A stretch of DNA of 64,000 bases, taken from Raineyella sp. LH-20. GTDB lineage: Bacteria > Actinomycetota > Actinomycetes > Propionibacteriales > Propionibacteriaceae. Position numbers and translations under genes: made by a program. Shown piece after piece: positions 39,463 to 47,968 of the stretch. The stretch covers positions 1,116,001 to 1,180,000 of the forward strand of contig NZ_CP137003.1 in assembly GCF_033110965.1 (NCBI RefSeq). The letters run 5' to 3'. Below the pieces are notes generated by a model. It ran no database searches. It saw nothing but the letters and a program-made list of their open reading frames with translations, and was not told where the DNA came from. Each line of letters starts with the position of its first letter. Position 1 is the first letter of the stretch.

Positions 39463-39792
39463 ATGCCCAGCCCCGCCCACTACAGAGAGGTAGAGCAGTC
39501 GGCTGAGTTCGTCGAATTGCGGAAGAGGTTCCGCAGCTTCGCGTTCCCGATGACCGTTGCCTTCCTCGTCTGGTACTTCCTCTACATCCTGCTGTCGGTG
39601 TACGCCACCGCCTGGATGAGTACTCGCGTCTTCGGCACCATCACCATCGGTCTGATCATCTCCCTGCTGCAGTTCGTCTCGACCTTCCTGATCACCTGGC
39701 TGTACATCCGCCACGCCAACACCAAGCTCGATCCGCTGTCCTCGAAGCTCAAGGCCGACCTCGAAGCCGACATGGAAGGGAGCGACCTGTGA
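39463..39792 (+). CDS. DUF485 family membrane protein (YjcH-like)
   Basis: Small two-helix membrane protein, 109 aa, that nearly always accompanies ActP-type acetate carriers. SAEFVELRKRFRSFAFP is the DUF485 signature; helices follow (MTVAFLVWYFLYILLSVYA and IGLIISLLQFVSTFLITWLY) and a charged C-terminus ends DLEADMEGSDL. ATG 39463 has CAGGAGCG upstream; the longer frame from 39310 covers the promoter. The stop overlaps the actP GTG. Confidence 0.9.
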   Translation: MPSPAHYREVEQSAEFVELRKRFRSFAFPMTVAFLVWYFLYILLSVYATAWMSTRVFGTITIGLIISLLQFVSTFLITWLYIRHANTKLDPLSSKLKADLEADMEGSDL

Positions 39793-41393
39793 TTCCGCTC
39801 GCCACGCTGGGCGATCCCAGAGTCAACATCGCCATCTTCGTCACCTTCGTCGTCATCACCATGGCGGTCGTCATCATGGTGACCCGCGGTGGCCTGAAGC
39901 GCTCCGGCGACTTCTACACCGGCGGCGCGTCCTTCTCCGGGCGCCAGAACGGGTTCGCCATCGCCGGCGACTACCTGTCGGCGGCGTCCTTCCTCGGCAT
40001 CGTCGGCGCCGTGGCCTTCTACGGCTACGACGGCCTGCTCTACTCCGTCGGCTTCTTCGTGGCCTGGCTGGTCGCCCTGCTGCTCGTTGCCGAGCCGCTG
40101 CGCAACACCGGTCGCTACACGATGGCCGACGTGATCTCCTTCCGGGTGAAGGACCGCCCGGTCCGGATGGCCGCGGCGATCTCGACCCTGCTGGTGTCCT
40201 TCTTCTACCTGCTCGCCCAGATGGCCGGCGCCGGCGGCCTGGTGGCCCTGCTGCTCGGCATCTCGAGCCCTGTCGGCCAGAACCTCGTCATCGTCATCGT
40301 CGGTCTGCTGATGGTGGCGTACGTTCTCATCGGTGGCATGAAGGGCACCACCTGGGTGCAGATGATCAAGGCGATCCTGCTGATCATCGGTGTCATCGTG
40401 ATGTCGGTGTGGGTGATGGCGCGCGTCGGGTTCAACCTGTCCGAGCTGATGCAGCAGGCCATCGACCACGTCAACTCGGTCAAGCCCGGCAAGGGCGAGG
40501 GACTGCTCTCCCCGATGGGCAAGTACGGCACCAACAAGCTCGGCTTCATCTCGCTGTCGATCGCCCTGGTGCTCGGTGCCTCCGGCCTGCCGCACGTGCT
40601 GATGCGCTTCTACACCGTGCCGACCGCCAAGGAGGCGCGTCGCAGCGTCACCTGGGCGATCGTCCTGATCGGCCTGTTCTACCTGCTGACGATGGTCCTC
40701 GGCTACGGCGCCGCCTGGCTGGTGGGTGCGGAGAACATCGCGAAGATGCCTGGTGGCGCCAACGCGGCCGCACCCGCGCTGGCCTTCGAGCTGGGCGGCA
40801 CCATCCTGATGGCGCTCATCTCCGGCGTGGCGTTCGCGACCATCCTCGCGGTCGTCGCCGGCCTGACCATCACCGCCTCGGCGTCGTTCGCGCACGACAT
40901 CTACAACTCGGTGATCAAGGAGGGCAAGGCCGATCCCCGGCAGGAGCTCCGTGTCGCCCGGATCACCTCGATCGTCATCGGTCTGATCTCGATCGTCGGC
41001 GGCGTGATCGCCAACGGCCAGAACATCGCCTTCCTGGTGTCGCTGGCCTTCGCGCTGGCTGCCTCGGCCAACCTGCCGTCGATCCTCTACACGCTCTACT
41101 GGAAGCGGTTCAACACCCGCGGCGCCCTGTGGAGCATCTATGGCGGCTTGATCTCCGGCATGGTGCTGATCATCTTCTCGCCGGCCGTCTCCGGTAACGC
41201 TGCGGCGATGTTCCCGCACGCCCACTTCGCCTGGTTCCCGCTGGACAACCCGGCGCTGGTGTCGGTGCCGCTCGGCTTCATCCTCGGCTGGCTCGGCTCG
41301 ATCACCTCCTCGGAGCACAACGAGGAGAAGGCTGTGGAGATGGAGGTCCGCTCCCTCACCGGTGCCGGTGCGGGCGGCGCGATCGACCACTGA
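39789..41393 (+). CDS. actP: Sodium:solute symporter family acetate/cation permease
   Basis: SSS-family carrier, 534 aa, about 13 helices. GGLKRSGDFYTGGASFSGRQ, NGFAIAGDYLSAASFLG and RNTGRYTMADVISFRVK match ActP, as does GLPHVLMRFYTVPTAKEAR. It imports acetate or similar short acids with sodium or protons. The GTG start overlaps the DUF485 stop (GTGA). A stem-loop follows the stop. It is placed next to E1 genes that may yield acetyl units. Confidence 0.9.
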   Translation: MIPLATLGDPRVNIAIFVTFVVITMAVVIMVTRGGLKRSGDFYTGGASFSGRQNGFAIAGDYLSAASFLGIVGAVAFYGYDGLLYSVGFFVAWLVALLLVAEPLRNTGRYTMADVISFRVKDRPVRMAAAISTLLVSFFYLLAQMAGAGGLVALLLGISSPVGQNLVIVIVGLLMVAYVLIGGMKGTTWVQMIKAILLIIGVIVMSVWVMARVGFNLSELMQQAIDHVNSVKPGKGEGLLSPMGKYGTNKLGFISLSIALVLGASGLPHVLMRFYTVPTAKEARRSVTWAIVLIGLFYLLTMVLGYGAAWLVGAENIAKMPGGANAAAPALAFELGGTILMALISGVAFATILAVVAGLTITASASFAHDIYNSVIKEGKADPRQELRVARITSIVIGLISIVGGVIANGQNIAFLVSLAFALAASANLPSILYTLYWKRFNTRGALWSIYGGLISGMVLIIFSPAVSGNAAAMFPHAHFAWFPLDNPALVSVPLGFILGWLGSITSSEHNEEKAVEMEVRSLTGAGAGGAIDH

Positions 41394-41416
41394 CCCCTCC
41401 GGGCGTACGCTGCTCT

Positions 41417-41459
41417 CGATCGCCGACCGCCACGGCACGGACCGTGCGGTCGGCGATCG
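41417..41459 (+). terminator. Stem-loop terminator after actP
   Basis: CGATCGCCGACCGC (41417-41430) pairs perfectly with GCGGTCGGCGATCG (41446-41459), with a further ACGG/CCGT extension inside after a bulged C. It lies 23 bases after the stop. Confidence 0.7.
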
Positions 41460-41501
41460 GAGCTGTCAGAGTCATACAACCTTAAAGTTCCCTGTGAAAC
41501 C

Positions 41502-41531
41502 TTGTGGTTAGGGTAACCTTTCGACTAAACT
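41502..41531 (+). promoter_or_regulatory. Promoter with palindromic operator, upstream of candidate small RNA
   Basis: TTGTGG (41502-41507), an 18-bp spacer and TAAACT (41526-41531). The perfect inverted repeat GGTTA-GGG-TAACC (41506-41518) overlaps the -35 and spacer. The stretch from TGTGGTTAGGG to TAACCTTT matches the DtxR/IdeR iron-box consensus at about 14 of 19 positions. Confidence 0.5.
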
Positions 41532-41537
41532 CGCCGC

Positions 41538-41655
41538 AGGTGCATGCAGGGTGCCCCTGCAAGGTCGTCGCACGCTGACATCATCCCCCCCGTACGCCAG
41601 CGCTGCGACAAACCCCAGTGGTCGGCCACCTCGGTGGTCGACCACTGTTGGGTTT
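41538..41655 (+). ncRNA. Candidate small RNA or attenuated leader
   Basis: A transcript from the promoter at 41502-41531 would run about 118 bases. It would end in a long hairpin: AAACCCCAGTGGTCGGCCAC (41610-41629), loop CTCG, then GTGGTCGACCACTG (41634-41647) and TTGGGTTT, with one wobble pair and a two-base bulge. No reading frame fits. The next gene has its own -10 box at 41756, so this RNA may stand alone. The rest of the 41394-41767 gap shows nothing else. Confidence 0.4.
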
Positions 41656-41755
41656 CACCGGGCATCGGGCCTCTGGGTCTTGCCGGGCGCATCGGGCTCC
41701 CGGCCGCAGCAGTCCGGCCACCTCGGCACCGGCAGCGGCAGGTTCCGCGGGTCCG

Positions 41756-41761
41756 TACGCT
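41756..41761 (+). promoter_or_regulatory. -10 box of leaderless promoter (DUF2207-like gene)
   Basis: TACGCT, six bases before GTG 41768. Confidence 0.5.
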
Positions 41762-41767
41762 GGGGGC

Positions 41768-43003
41768 GTGACTCCCGCCTCCGTCCTCATGCTGGTCATC
41801 GGTCTCGTGGTGACCGCCATCACCGTGCTGGCGATCGTACGGTCCCGCCGCACCGGCCTCGACGAGATCTACCAGGGGGTCACCCCTGGCCAACTCCCCG
41901 CGCCGGGCCAGCCGGCCCTCACCCGACGGGTGACTGACGGGGAGTACACCAAGGCCGTCGCCGTGCAGTTCACCCCGCCCAAGGGCCTGCGCCCCGGACT
42001 GGTCGGCACGGTCTTCGACGGGGTCGCGGAGAGCCGTGACGTCACTGCCACGATCGTCGACCTGGCGGTGCGGGGTTACGTGAAGATCACCGCGGTCGAG
42101 GCCGAGGGGGTCGCTCCGTCGCGGGGGCGGCAGCGCCCGGACGGCGGCCGCGGCGGCAAGCCCCGGCCGGACTGGGAGATCGTCGCCCAGGACCCGCCCG
42201 CCGGTGACGAGCTGTCGGTGATGGAGGCCCACCTGCTCAACGGCATGTTCGCGTACGGCCCCTCGGTGCGCATCTCGCAGTTGACCGGTGACTTCGGCCA
42301 GGTGATGCGCGAGGCCGTCCAGGCGCTCTACACCGAGGTCGTGCACCGCGGCTGGTACCGCCGCCACCCGCGCGCCAGGAACGGTCTGAGCGGTGCCGCC
42401 CTGTGGGGGCTGGCCGTCGGTGGTGCGCTGGTGATGGTCGTCGTCGCCGCGGTCGGTGGTGGCGCACTGGGCGGGATCGTCGGCGGGCTGCTCACCCTGG
42501 GGTCGGCCGGCGCCTGGGCCCGGTGGGGACGCGTACGCCCCGGACGGACCGCGGAAGGCACCGCCGTACGGATCCAGGCGTTGGCCTTCGAGGAGTACCT
42601 GCGGACCGCCGAGGCGGACCAGATCACGTTCGAGGAGGCGGCCGCCATCTTCTCCCGCTACCTGCCGTACGCCATCGTGTTCGGCGTGGCGGACCACTGG
42701 GCGAAGGTGTTCGGTGAGGTGGCGGCCAAGGCCCAGATCGCAGGCTACGACACGCTGGACTTCGGTCTGGACTGGATCGACATGGTGATCCTGGCCGATC
42801 TGCTCGACGTGCCTGAGCTCGCCCTGCTGCTCGGAGAGGGAGTGGCCGAACTGGTCGGCGACCTCGACGTCTCGGGGATCGCCGATGCGGTCGGCGGCGG
42901 TCTGGAGGCGTTCAGCGGCGGGGTGGCCGACTTCGTCGACTCCACCGGCGGTCTGGACAGCCTGGGGGACGGCTGCGACGGCTGCGACCTCGACTTCGGG
43001 TGA
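41768..43003 (+). CDS. DUF2207-like membrane protein
   Basis: Membrane protein of unknown function, 411 aa. The N-terminal helix (SVLMLVIGLVVTAITVLAIV) is followed by a soluble region with VTATIVDLAVRGYVKIT, the phrase typical of the DUF2207 family. A hydrophobic Gly-rich hairpin follows (ALVMVVVAAVGGGALGGIVG). The next segment, FEEYLRTAEADQITFEEAAA to YLPYAIVFGVADHWAKVF, is also family-typical. The acidic C-terminus has a short Gly/Cys ending GDGCDGCDLDFG with two Cys that might bind metal. The family's usual large extracytoplasmic N-terminal domain is missing. GTG 41768 is chosen from the leaderless pattern. Confidence 0.75.
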   Translation: MTPASVLMLVIGLVVTAITVLAIVRSRRTGLDEIYQGVTPGQLPAPGQPALTRRVTDGEYTKAVAVQFTPPKGLRPGLVGTVFDGVAESRDVTATIVDLAVRGYVKITAVEAEGVAPSRGRQRPDGGRGGKPRPDWEIVAQDPPAGDELSVMEAHLLNGMFAYGPSVRISQLTGDFGQVMREAVQALYTEVVHRGWYRRHPRARNGLSGAALWGLAVGGALVMVVVAAVGGGALGGIVGGLLTLGSAGAWARWGRVRPGRTAEGTAVRIQALAFEEYLRTAEADQITFEEAAAIFSRYLPYAIVFGVADHWAKVFGEVAAKAQIAGYDTLDFGLDWIDMVILADLLDVPELALLLGEGVAELVGDLDVSGIADAVGGGLEAFSGGVADFVDSTGGLDSLGDGCDGCDLDFG

Positions 43004-43034
43004 GGCGGGGACGTCGGTCAGGCCGCACCCGGCC

Positions 43035-43916
43035 CTAGGACTGCTGGTCCAGTGCGGTGGGTGGGATCGACGGATCCTCGATGCCGGCGATGTGCAGGGC
43101 CGTACGGATCCGGCTGAGCGCCTCGCGCTGGAAGCCCCACTGTTGGTTGGCGAGGGTGTCGGCGGTCGCGCGTAGCTTGGTCTGCACCGCGTCCATGCTG
43201 TCGACGCCCAGCACGACCGGGTCGGCGATCAACACCTGCTGCCACTCCTCCAGGGCCGCCATCTCGGTCAGCACCTGTTGCATGATCTCGATCGCGGCCC
43301 CCGGGTCGGCGGTCAGCGCGATCGGCACGTCGATGATCGCCGTCGAGGTGCCCTGGGAGGAGTTGCCCAGCTCGGTGATGTCACCGTTGCGGACGTACCA
43401 GACCACGCCGGAGAAGGCGCGCAGCCGGGTCACCCGCAGGCCGACCTCCTCCACCCGGCCGGAGATCTTGTCGTTGACCTGCACCCAGTCGCCGACCCCG
43501 AACTGGTCCTCGGAGATCATGAAGATCCCCGACAGGTAGTCCTTCACCAGCGACTGGGCGCCGAAGCCGAGCGCGACGCCGCCGATGCTGGCGCTGGCCA
43601 GCAGCGGGGCCAGCGGGACGCCGACCACGTTCATCACCGTCATCACCACGATGATCACCATCACGATGTCGGTGACGTTGCGCAGCAGGCTCGCGGTGGT
43701 GTTCGCCCGGGCGGCGTAGCGCTCGTCCGACATGTCCGCGGCCCGGCGGAGGATCTCGGTGGCCCGGATCCGCTTGCCGCTGGCGTCCTTGATGAGCATC
43801 CGGGTGATCCGGCGGATCGCCCGGACGAGCAGGCCGCGGACGATCAGGGCGACCAGCACGGTCACCACGATCACGCCGGCGTTGTTGATCCATTGCTCGG
43901 GAATCGTCCAGGGCAC
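43035..43916 (-). CDS. MscS-type mechanosensitive ion channel
   Basis: Small-conductance mechanosensitive channel, 293 aa. The N-terminal helix is GVIVVTVLVALIVRGLLV. The pore helix region GVPLAPLLASASIGGVALGFG is followed by AQSLVKDYLSGIFMISEDQF and the beta domain (VGDWVQVNDKISGRVEEVGL). It lets solutes escape during osmotic downshock. GGAGG lies six bases before GTG 43916; a TTG at 43922 directly after it has no room for a ribosome-binding site. Convergent with the DUF2207-like gene, 31 bases apart. Confidence 0.92.
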   Translation of the reverse strand: MPWTIPEQWINNAGVIVVTVLVALIVRGLLVRAIRRITRMLIKDASGKRIRATEILRRAADMSDERYAARANTTASLLRNVTDIVMVIIVVMTVMNVVGVPLAPLLASASIGGVALGFGAQSLVKDYLSGIFMISEDQFGVGDWVQVNDKISGRVEEVGLRVTRLRAFSGVVWYVRNGDITELGNSSQGTSTAIIDVPIALTADPGAAIEIMQQVLTEMAALEEWQQVLIADPVVLGVDSMDAVQTKLRATADTLANQQWGFQREALSRIRTALHIAGIEDPSIPPTALDQQS

Positions 43917-44005
43917 CGTCAACCTCCGATCTGGGCTCGGGTCGATCCTGCCACGGACCTCAGACAGCCCGTCACGGGCGGTCGGTCACGAGCTCGGCGT
44001 ACGCG

Positions 44006-44695
44006 TCACGAGCTCCATGCGGCCAGCAGGGCCGCGGCGGCGTCCCGGGGCGACGGCCGGCCGCAGATCGCCGACACCACACTGATCCCGTCCACGCCGG
44101 TGGCCCGCACCCGGGGGACCCGGTCCAGGCTGATCCCGCCGATCGCGACGCTCGGCCACGGGCTGGCGGCGGCGATCGCGGTCGTACGCTCCGGGCCGCC
44201 GGCCTCGGCGGCGTCCGGTTTGGTCGCGGTGTCCCAGACCGGGCCGATGCCGACGTAGTCGATCAGGTCCTCGCCGAGTGCGCGCGCCACCTCGAGGTGT
44301 CGGGTGGTCTGCACCGACAGGCCGAGCAGCCGGTCGGGGCCGAGCAGCGCGCGAGCCTGGTCGATCGGCAGGTCGCCCTGGCCGACGTGGGCGCCCTCGG
44401 CGCCGATCGCCGCCACCAGGTGCACCCGGTCATTGACGATCAGCGGCACCCGGCCGGCCAGCGCGGTGTGCAGCGTACGGCCGATCCGGACGAACTCGTC
44501 GTCGTCCACCTCGGTGTCGCGCAGCTGCACCAGCGTCACGCCGCCGTCGACCGCCTCCAGGACCGTACGCACCAGACCGTGCTCGGCGGTCATCGATGGG
44601 TCGGTGACGAGGTAGAGCCGGTAGTCGGGGAGGGGCCGGTAGTCGGGGTGCGGCGAGTGGTGGCGGCGCGGCCGGGCGTCGCGGGGGAGGGTCAT
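44006..44695 (-). CDS. thiE: Thiamine-phosphate synthase
   Basis: Joins HMP pyrophosphate and thiazole phosphate to thiamine phosphate; 229 aa. YRLYLVTDPSM, GVTLVQLRDTEVDDDEF, VPLIVNDRVHLVAAIGAEGAH, VGQGDLPIDQAR and the ending VAIGGISLDRVPRV are standard. A His/Pro/Arg-rich N-terminal stretch of about 20 residues precedes the fold. ATG 44695 overlaps the thiM stop (ATGA). Confidence 0.93.
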   Translation of the reverse strand: MTLPRDARPRRHHSPHPDYRPLPDYRLYLVTDPSMTAEHGLVRTVLEAVDGGVTLVQLRDTEVDDDEFVRIGRTLHTALAGRVPLIVNDRVHLVAAIGAEGAHVGQGDLPIDQARALLGPDRLLGLSVQTTRHLEVARALGEDLIDYVGIGPVWDTATKPDAAEAGGPERTTAIAAASPWPSVAIGGISLDRVPRVRATGVDGISVVSAICGRPSPRDAAAALLAAWSS

Positions 44696-45504
44696 CGCTC
44701 CGCCAGCGCGACGCGGGCCGCGAGCTTGTCCGGGGTGATCGACCCGAGCGCGTCCAGCAGGCCGACGGCGAAAGAGCCGGCGCCGTTCTTCGGCGCCTCC
44801 TCGGCGGCCAGGCAGAGCAGCGTGGTGGCCGTGGCCGCGGCGATCAGCCGGTCCTCGGTGACCGCGGCGAAGCCTGCCATCAGGGAGCCGAGGGCGCAGC
44901 CGACCCCGGTGACCTTGGTCATCAACTGGTGCCCGTTGCTCAGTGCCAGCACCCGGCTGCCGTCGGTGAGGTAGTCGGTCGGGCCGCTGACGGCGACCAC
45001 GGTGCCGAGGTCGGTGGCCAGCCGGCGGGCCGACTCCACCGCGTCGTCGGAGGAGTGGGTGGACTCGACGCCCCTGCCGCCGGTTCCGCCGCGCAGCGCG
45101 AGGATCTCCGAGGCGTTGCCCCGGACGATGGCCGGATGCGCTGCGAGCAGCTCCACCGCGACCTGCGTACGCCATCCGATGGCACCCGCTGCGACCGGAT
45201 CCAGCACCCACGGCACGGCGTGCTCGTGGGCCGACGCCGCGGCCAACCGCATCGCGGCGACGGTGTGCTCCTGCGGGGTGCCGAGATTGATCAGCACGCC
45301 ACCCGCGACGGCGGCGAACTCGCCGGCTTCCTGCGGGTTGTCGACCATCGCGGGAGCGCCGCCGGCGGCGAGGACGACGTTCGCGGTGAAATTGGTCACC
45401 ACGGAGTTGGTGAGGCAGTGCACCAGCGGGACGGTGGCGCGGAACTGCTCCAGGGCGGCGGCGAGGGCGGACGGGACGACGGACGTGGTGGCTGCGGACG
45501 GCAT
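44692..45504 (-). CDS. thiM: Hydroxyethylthiazole kinase
   Basis: Salvages thiazole by phosphorylation, 270 aa. PLVHCLTNSVVTNFTANVVL and GGAPAMVDNPQEAGEF open the ribokinase-like fold; VTGVGCALGSLMAGFAAV holds the catalytic Cys/GxG region. ATG 45504 (MPSAATTSV) is preceded at six bases by TATCGT, so the mRNA is probably leaderless and carries no TPP riboswitch. The open frame extends to 45564 but crosses the promoter. Confidence 0.92.
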   Translation of the reverse strand: MPSAATTSVVPSALAAALEQFRATVPLVHCLTNSVVTNFTANVVLAAGGAPAMVDNPQEAGEFAAVAGGVLINLGTPQEHTVAAMRLAAASAHEHAVPWVLDPVAAGAIGWRTQVAVELLAAHPAIVRGNASEILALRGGTGGRGVESTHSSDDAVESARRLATDLGTVVAVSGPTDYLTDGSRVLALSNGHQLMTKVTGVGCALGSLMAGFAAVTEDRLIAAATATTLLCLAAEEAPKNGAGSFAVGLLDALGSITPDKLAARVALAER

Positions 45505-45510
45505 GCCCCG

Positions 45511-45516
45511 ACGATA
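45511..45516 (-). promoter_or_regulatory. -10 box of leaderless thiM promoter
   Basis: TATCGT on the minus strand, six bases before ATG 45504. Confidence 0.5.
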
Positions 45517-45563
45517 TTGCAGCGACATCTGCGCGGATCTCGGGTGATCAGTAGATGGCGCCA

Positions 45564-45569
45564 TAGAGT
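45564..45569 (+). promoter_or_regulatory. -10 box of leaderless AAA ATPase promoter
   Basis: TAGAGT, six bases before GTG 45576, divergent from the thiM promoter. Confidence 0.5.
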
Positions 45570-45575
45570 GTCATC

Positions 45576-46757
45576 GTGGACCCGATCCAGAACCCGTACG
45601 CACCGGGGGCCGGGCAACGACCGCCCGCCCTGACCGGTCGTGACGACGAGTTGGCGGCGTTCGACGTCGTCCTCGCCCGCGTGGCGAAGGGCCGCCCCGA
45701 GCGGTCGATGGTGCTCACCGGACTGCGCGGCGTCGGCAAGACCGTGCTGCTCAACACCCTGCGCTCCTCGGCGGTCCGCGCCGGCTGGGGCACCGGCAAG
45801 CTGGAGGCCCGGCCCGGCCAGTCCCTGCGCCGCCCGCTCGGCGCCGCGCTGCACATGGCCGTCCGCGAGCTCGGTCACCCGTCGCAGACCGAGACCGTCC
45901 TCGGCACCGTACGATCCTTCGTCGAGGCGGACGCGAAGCCCGGAGCCAAGCTGCGGGACCGGTGGAACCCGGGCATCAACGTGCCGCCGACCAGGGGCCG
46001 GGCCGACTCCGGCGACATCGAGATCGACCTGGTCGAGGTGCTCACCGACATCGGCGGGCTGGCGCTGGACCTCGGGACCGGCGTGGCGCTGCACATCGAC
46101 GAGATGCAGGATCTCGAACCGCCGGACGTCTCGGCGGTCTGCGCCGCCTGCCACGAGCTCAGCCAGCAGGGGCTGCCGCTGATCGTCGTCGGTGCCGGAC
46201 TGCCGCACCTGCCCGCGGTGCTGTCGGCCTCGAAGTCGTACTCGGAGCGGCTGTTCCGCTACGTACGGATCGACCGGCTGCCCCGCGAGGCGGCCGACGC
46301 CGCACTCGTCGAGCCGGCCGCCGAGGAGGGGGCGGCGTACGCTCCGGAGGCGCTGGCGGCGCTGTACCGGGCCACCGGCGGCTATCCGTACTTCATCCAG
46401 GCGTACGGCAAGGCGGTCTGGGACGCGGCGCCGTCCTCGCCGATCGGCCCGGACGACGTCGCCGTGGCGGTGCCGCAGGCCGAGTCCGAGCTGGCCGTCG
46501 GCTTCTTCGGTTCGCGCTACGAGCGGGCCACCCCGGCGGAACGGGAGTACCTGCGGGCGATGGCCGAGATCGGCGGTGAGGACCCGGTGGGCACCGCCGA
46601 GGTCGCCGCGCACCTGGACCGCAAGCCGCAGAGCCTGTCCCCGGCCCGTGATTCGCTGCTGAAGAAGGGGCTGGTCTACTCCGGCGAGCGCGGCAAGGTG
46701 CAGTTCACGGTGCCGCACTTCGGCCGCTACCTGCGGGGTGCGACGGTGGCCGAATAG
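45576..46757 (+). CDS. AAA ATPase of unknown role (Orc/Cdc6-like fold)
   Basis: ATP-binding protein, 393 aa. NPYAPGAGQRPPALTGRDDE leads to Walker A GLRGVGKTVLL and Walker B ALHIDEMQDL; sensor region VVGAGLPHLP follows. A lid and a C-terminal winged helix (ALYRATGGYPYFIQAYG; LDRKPQSLSPARDSLLKKGL) complete an architecture shared with archaeal Orc1/STAND-type ATPases. Homologues are widespread in actinobacteria without known function. Its neighbours (thiamine genes, sbcDC) give no firm hint. Confidence 0.78.
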   Translation: MDPIQNPYAPGAGQRPPALTGRDDELAAFDVVLARVAKGRPERSMVLTGLRGVGKTVLLNTLRSSAVRAGWGTGKLEARPGQSLRRPLGAALHMAVRELGHPSQTETVLGTVRSFVEADAKPGAKLRDRWNPGINVPPTRGRADSGDIEIDLVEVLTDIGGLALDLGTGVALHIDEMQDLEPPDVSAVCAACHELSQQGLPLIVVGAGLPHLPAVLSASKSYSERLFRYVRIDRLPREAADAALVEPAAEEGAAYAPEALAALYRATGGYPYFIQAYGKAVWDAAPSSPIGPDDVAVAVPQAESELAVGFFGSRYERATPAEREYLRAMAEIGGEDPVGTAEVAAHLDRKPQSLSPARDSLLKKGLVYSGERGKVQFTVPHFGRYLRGATVAE

Positions 46758-46800
46758 GCCGTCGCCGGAGCGTCTGCGGGGCGATGTCAGAGGCCGGTCC

Positions 46801-46806
46801 TAGCGT
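46801..46806 (+). promoter_or_regulatory. -10 box of leaderless sbcD promoter
   Basis: TAGCGT, six bases before ATG 46813. Confidence 0.5.
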
Positions 46807-46812
46807 TCAGGC

Positions 46813-47967
46813 ATGCGCATCCTGCACACCGCTGACTGGCACCTCGGGCGGACCTTGCACGGCGAGAGCCTGCAGACCGCCCACGAGACGTTCGCCGACC
46901 ACCTGGTCGAGGTGGTCGAGGCCGAGCAGATCGACGCCGTGCTGGTGGCCGGCGACGTGTACGACCGGGCCATCCCGCCGGTCGAGTCGGTCGCGTTGCT
47001 CGGCGACACGCTGGCCCGGCTGACCGCGCGCACCCGGGTGGTGATCACCTCGGGCAACCACGACTCCGCGGTCCGGCTGGGCTTCGGCGCCGGGATGTTC
47101 CAGGACCGACTCAGCGTCCGCACCCGGGTCGCCGAGGTCGGCCGACCGGTCGTCGTGCCGGCCGCCGACGGGCACGCCGGTCTGGTCGTCTACCCGGTGC
47201 CCTACCTCGATCCGGACGGCACCCGCCAGGAGTTGGGCGGGGTGGAGCGGACCCATGCCGCCGTGGTCGGTGCCGCCATGGAGCGGATCGTCGAGGACCG
47301 CGCCCGGCGCGACCCCGCGGTGCCGGTGGCGGTCCTGGCCCACGAGTTCGTCGGGACCGGCGAGACCTCCGACTCCGAGCGGGACATCCGGGTCGGCGGG
47401 ATCGACTCGGTGCCGTCGGCGGTGTTCCGGACGGCCGACCCGGCGTACGTCGCGCTGGGTCATCTGCACCGGGCGCAGCGGACCGGCGACCCGGAGCGCG
47501 ACCCGCTGATGCGTTACGCCGGGTCCCCACTGGCCTTCTCCTTCTCCGAGGCGGGCCAGGTGAAGTCCAGCGTGATCGTCGATTTCGACGGTTCGGCTCC
47601 GGCGGTGCAGACCGTGCCCGCGCCGGTGCCGCGCCGCCTGGTCCGGGTCCGCGGCACGCTGGCCGAGTTGGAGTCGTCGGCTTGGGATGCCGACCGGGAC
47701 GCCTGGGCCGAGGTGATGGTGACCGACCCGATCCGGACCGCCGACATGATGGCCCGGGCCCGGGCGTGCTTCCCGCACCTGCTGACCTTCGCCCACCAGC
47801 CCGCCGATCGGGTCTCCGACGGCCCGTCCCGGATCACCGCTGCGGTCGACCCGCTGGAGGTGCTGACCGACTTCGTCGCGGACGCGGGCGGTAGGGTCGC
47901 CACCGCCGACGAGGAGCAGGTGCTCCGTGAGGCGTACGAAGCCGTCCGGACGTTGGCGGTGGCCTGA
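46813..47967 (+). CDS. sbcD: Exonuclease subunit SbcD
   Basis: Mre11-type nuclease of the SbcCD complex, 384 aa; opens hairpins and resects DNA ends. The phosphoesterase motifs are all present: HTADWHLGRTL, VAGDVYDRAIPP, TSGNHDSAVRLG, LAHEFVG and ALGHLHRAQR. The C-terminal cap domain ends in a helix. It lies one base before sbcC. Confidence 0.94.
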   Translation: MRILHTADWHLGRTLHGESLQTAHETFADHLVEVVEAEQIDAVLVAGDVYDRAIPPVESVALLGDTLARLTARTRVVITSGNHDSAVRLGFGAGMFQDRLSVRTRVAEVGRPVVVPAADGHAGLVVYPVPYLDPDGTRQELGGVERTHAAVVGAAMERIVEDRARRDPAVPVAVLAHEFVGTGETSDSERDIRVGGIDSVPSAVFRTADPAYVALGHLHRAQRTGDPERDPLMRYAGSPLAFSFSEAGQVKSSVIVDFDGSAPAVQTVPAPVPRRLVRVRGTLAELESSAWDADRDAWAEVMVTDPIRTADMMARARACFPHLLTFAHQPADRVSDGPSRITAAVDPLEVLTDFVADAGGRVATADEEQVLREAYEAVRTLAVA

Positions 47968-47968
47968 C

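Noticed and set aside
45505-45575. TPP riboswitch upstream of thiM
   Set aside because: The space is too short, a -10 box lies six bases before the start, and no CTGAGA-type core is present.
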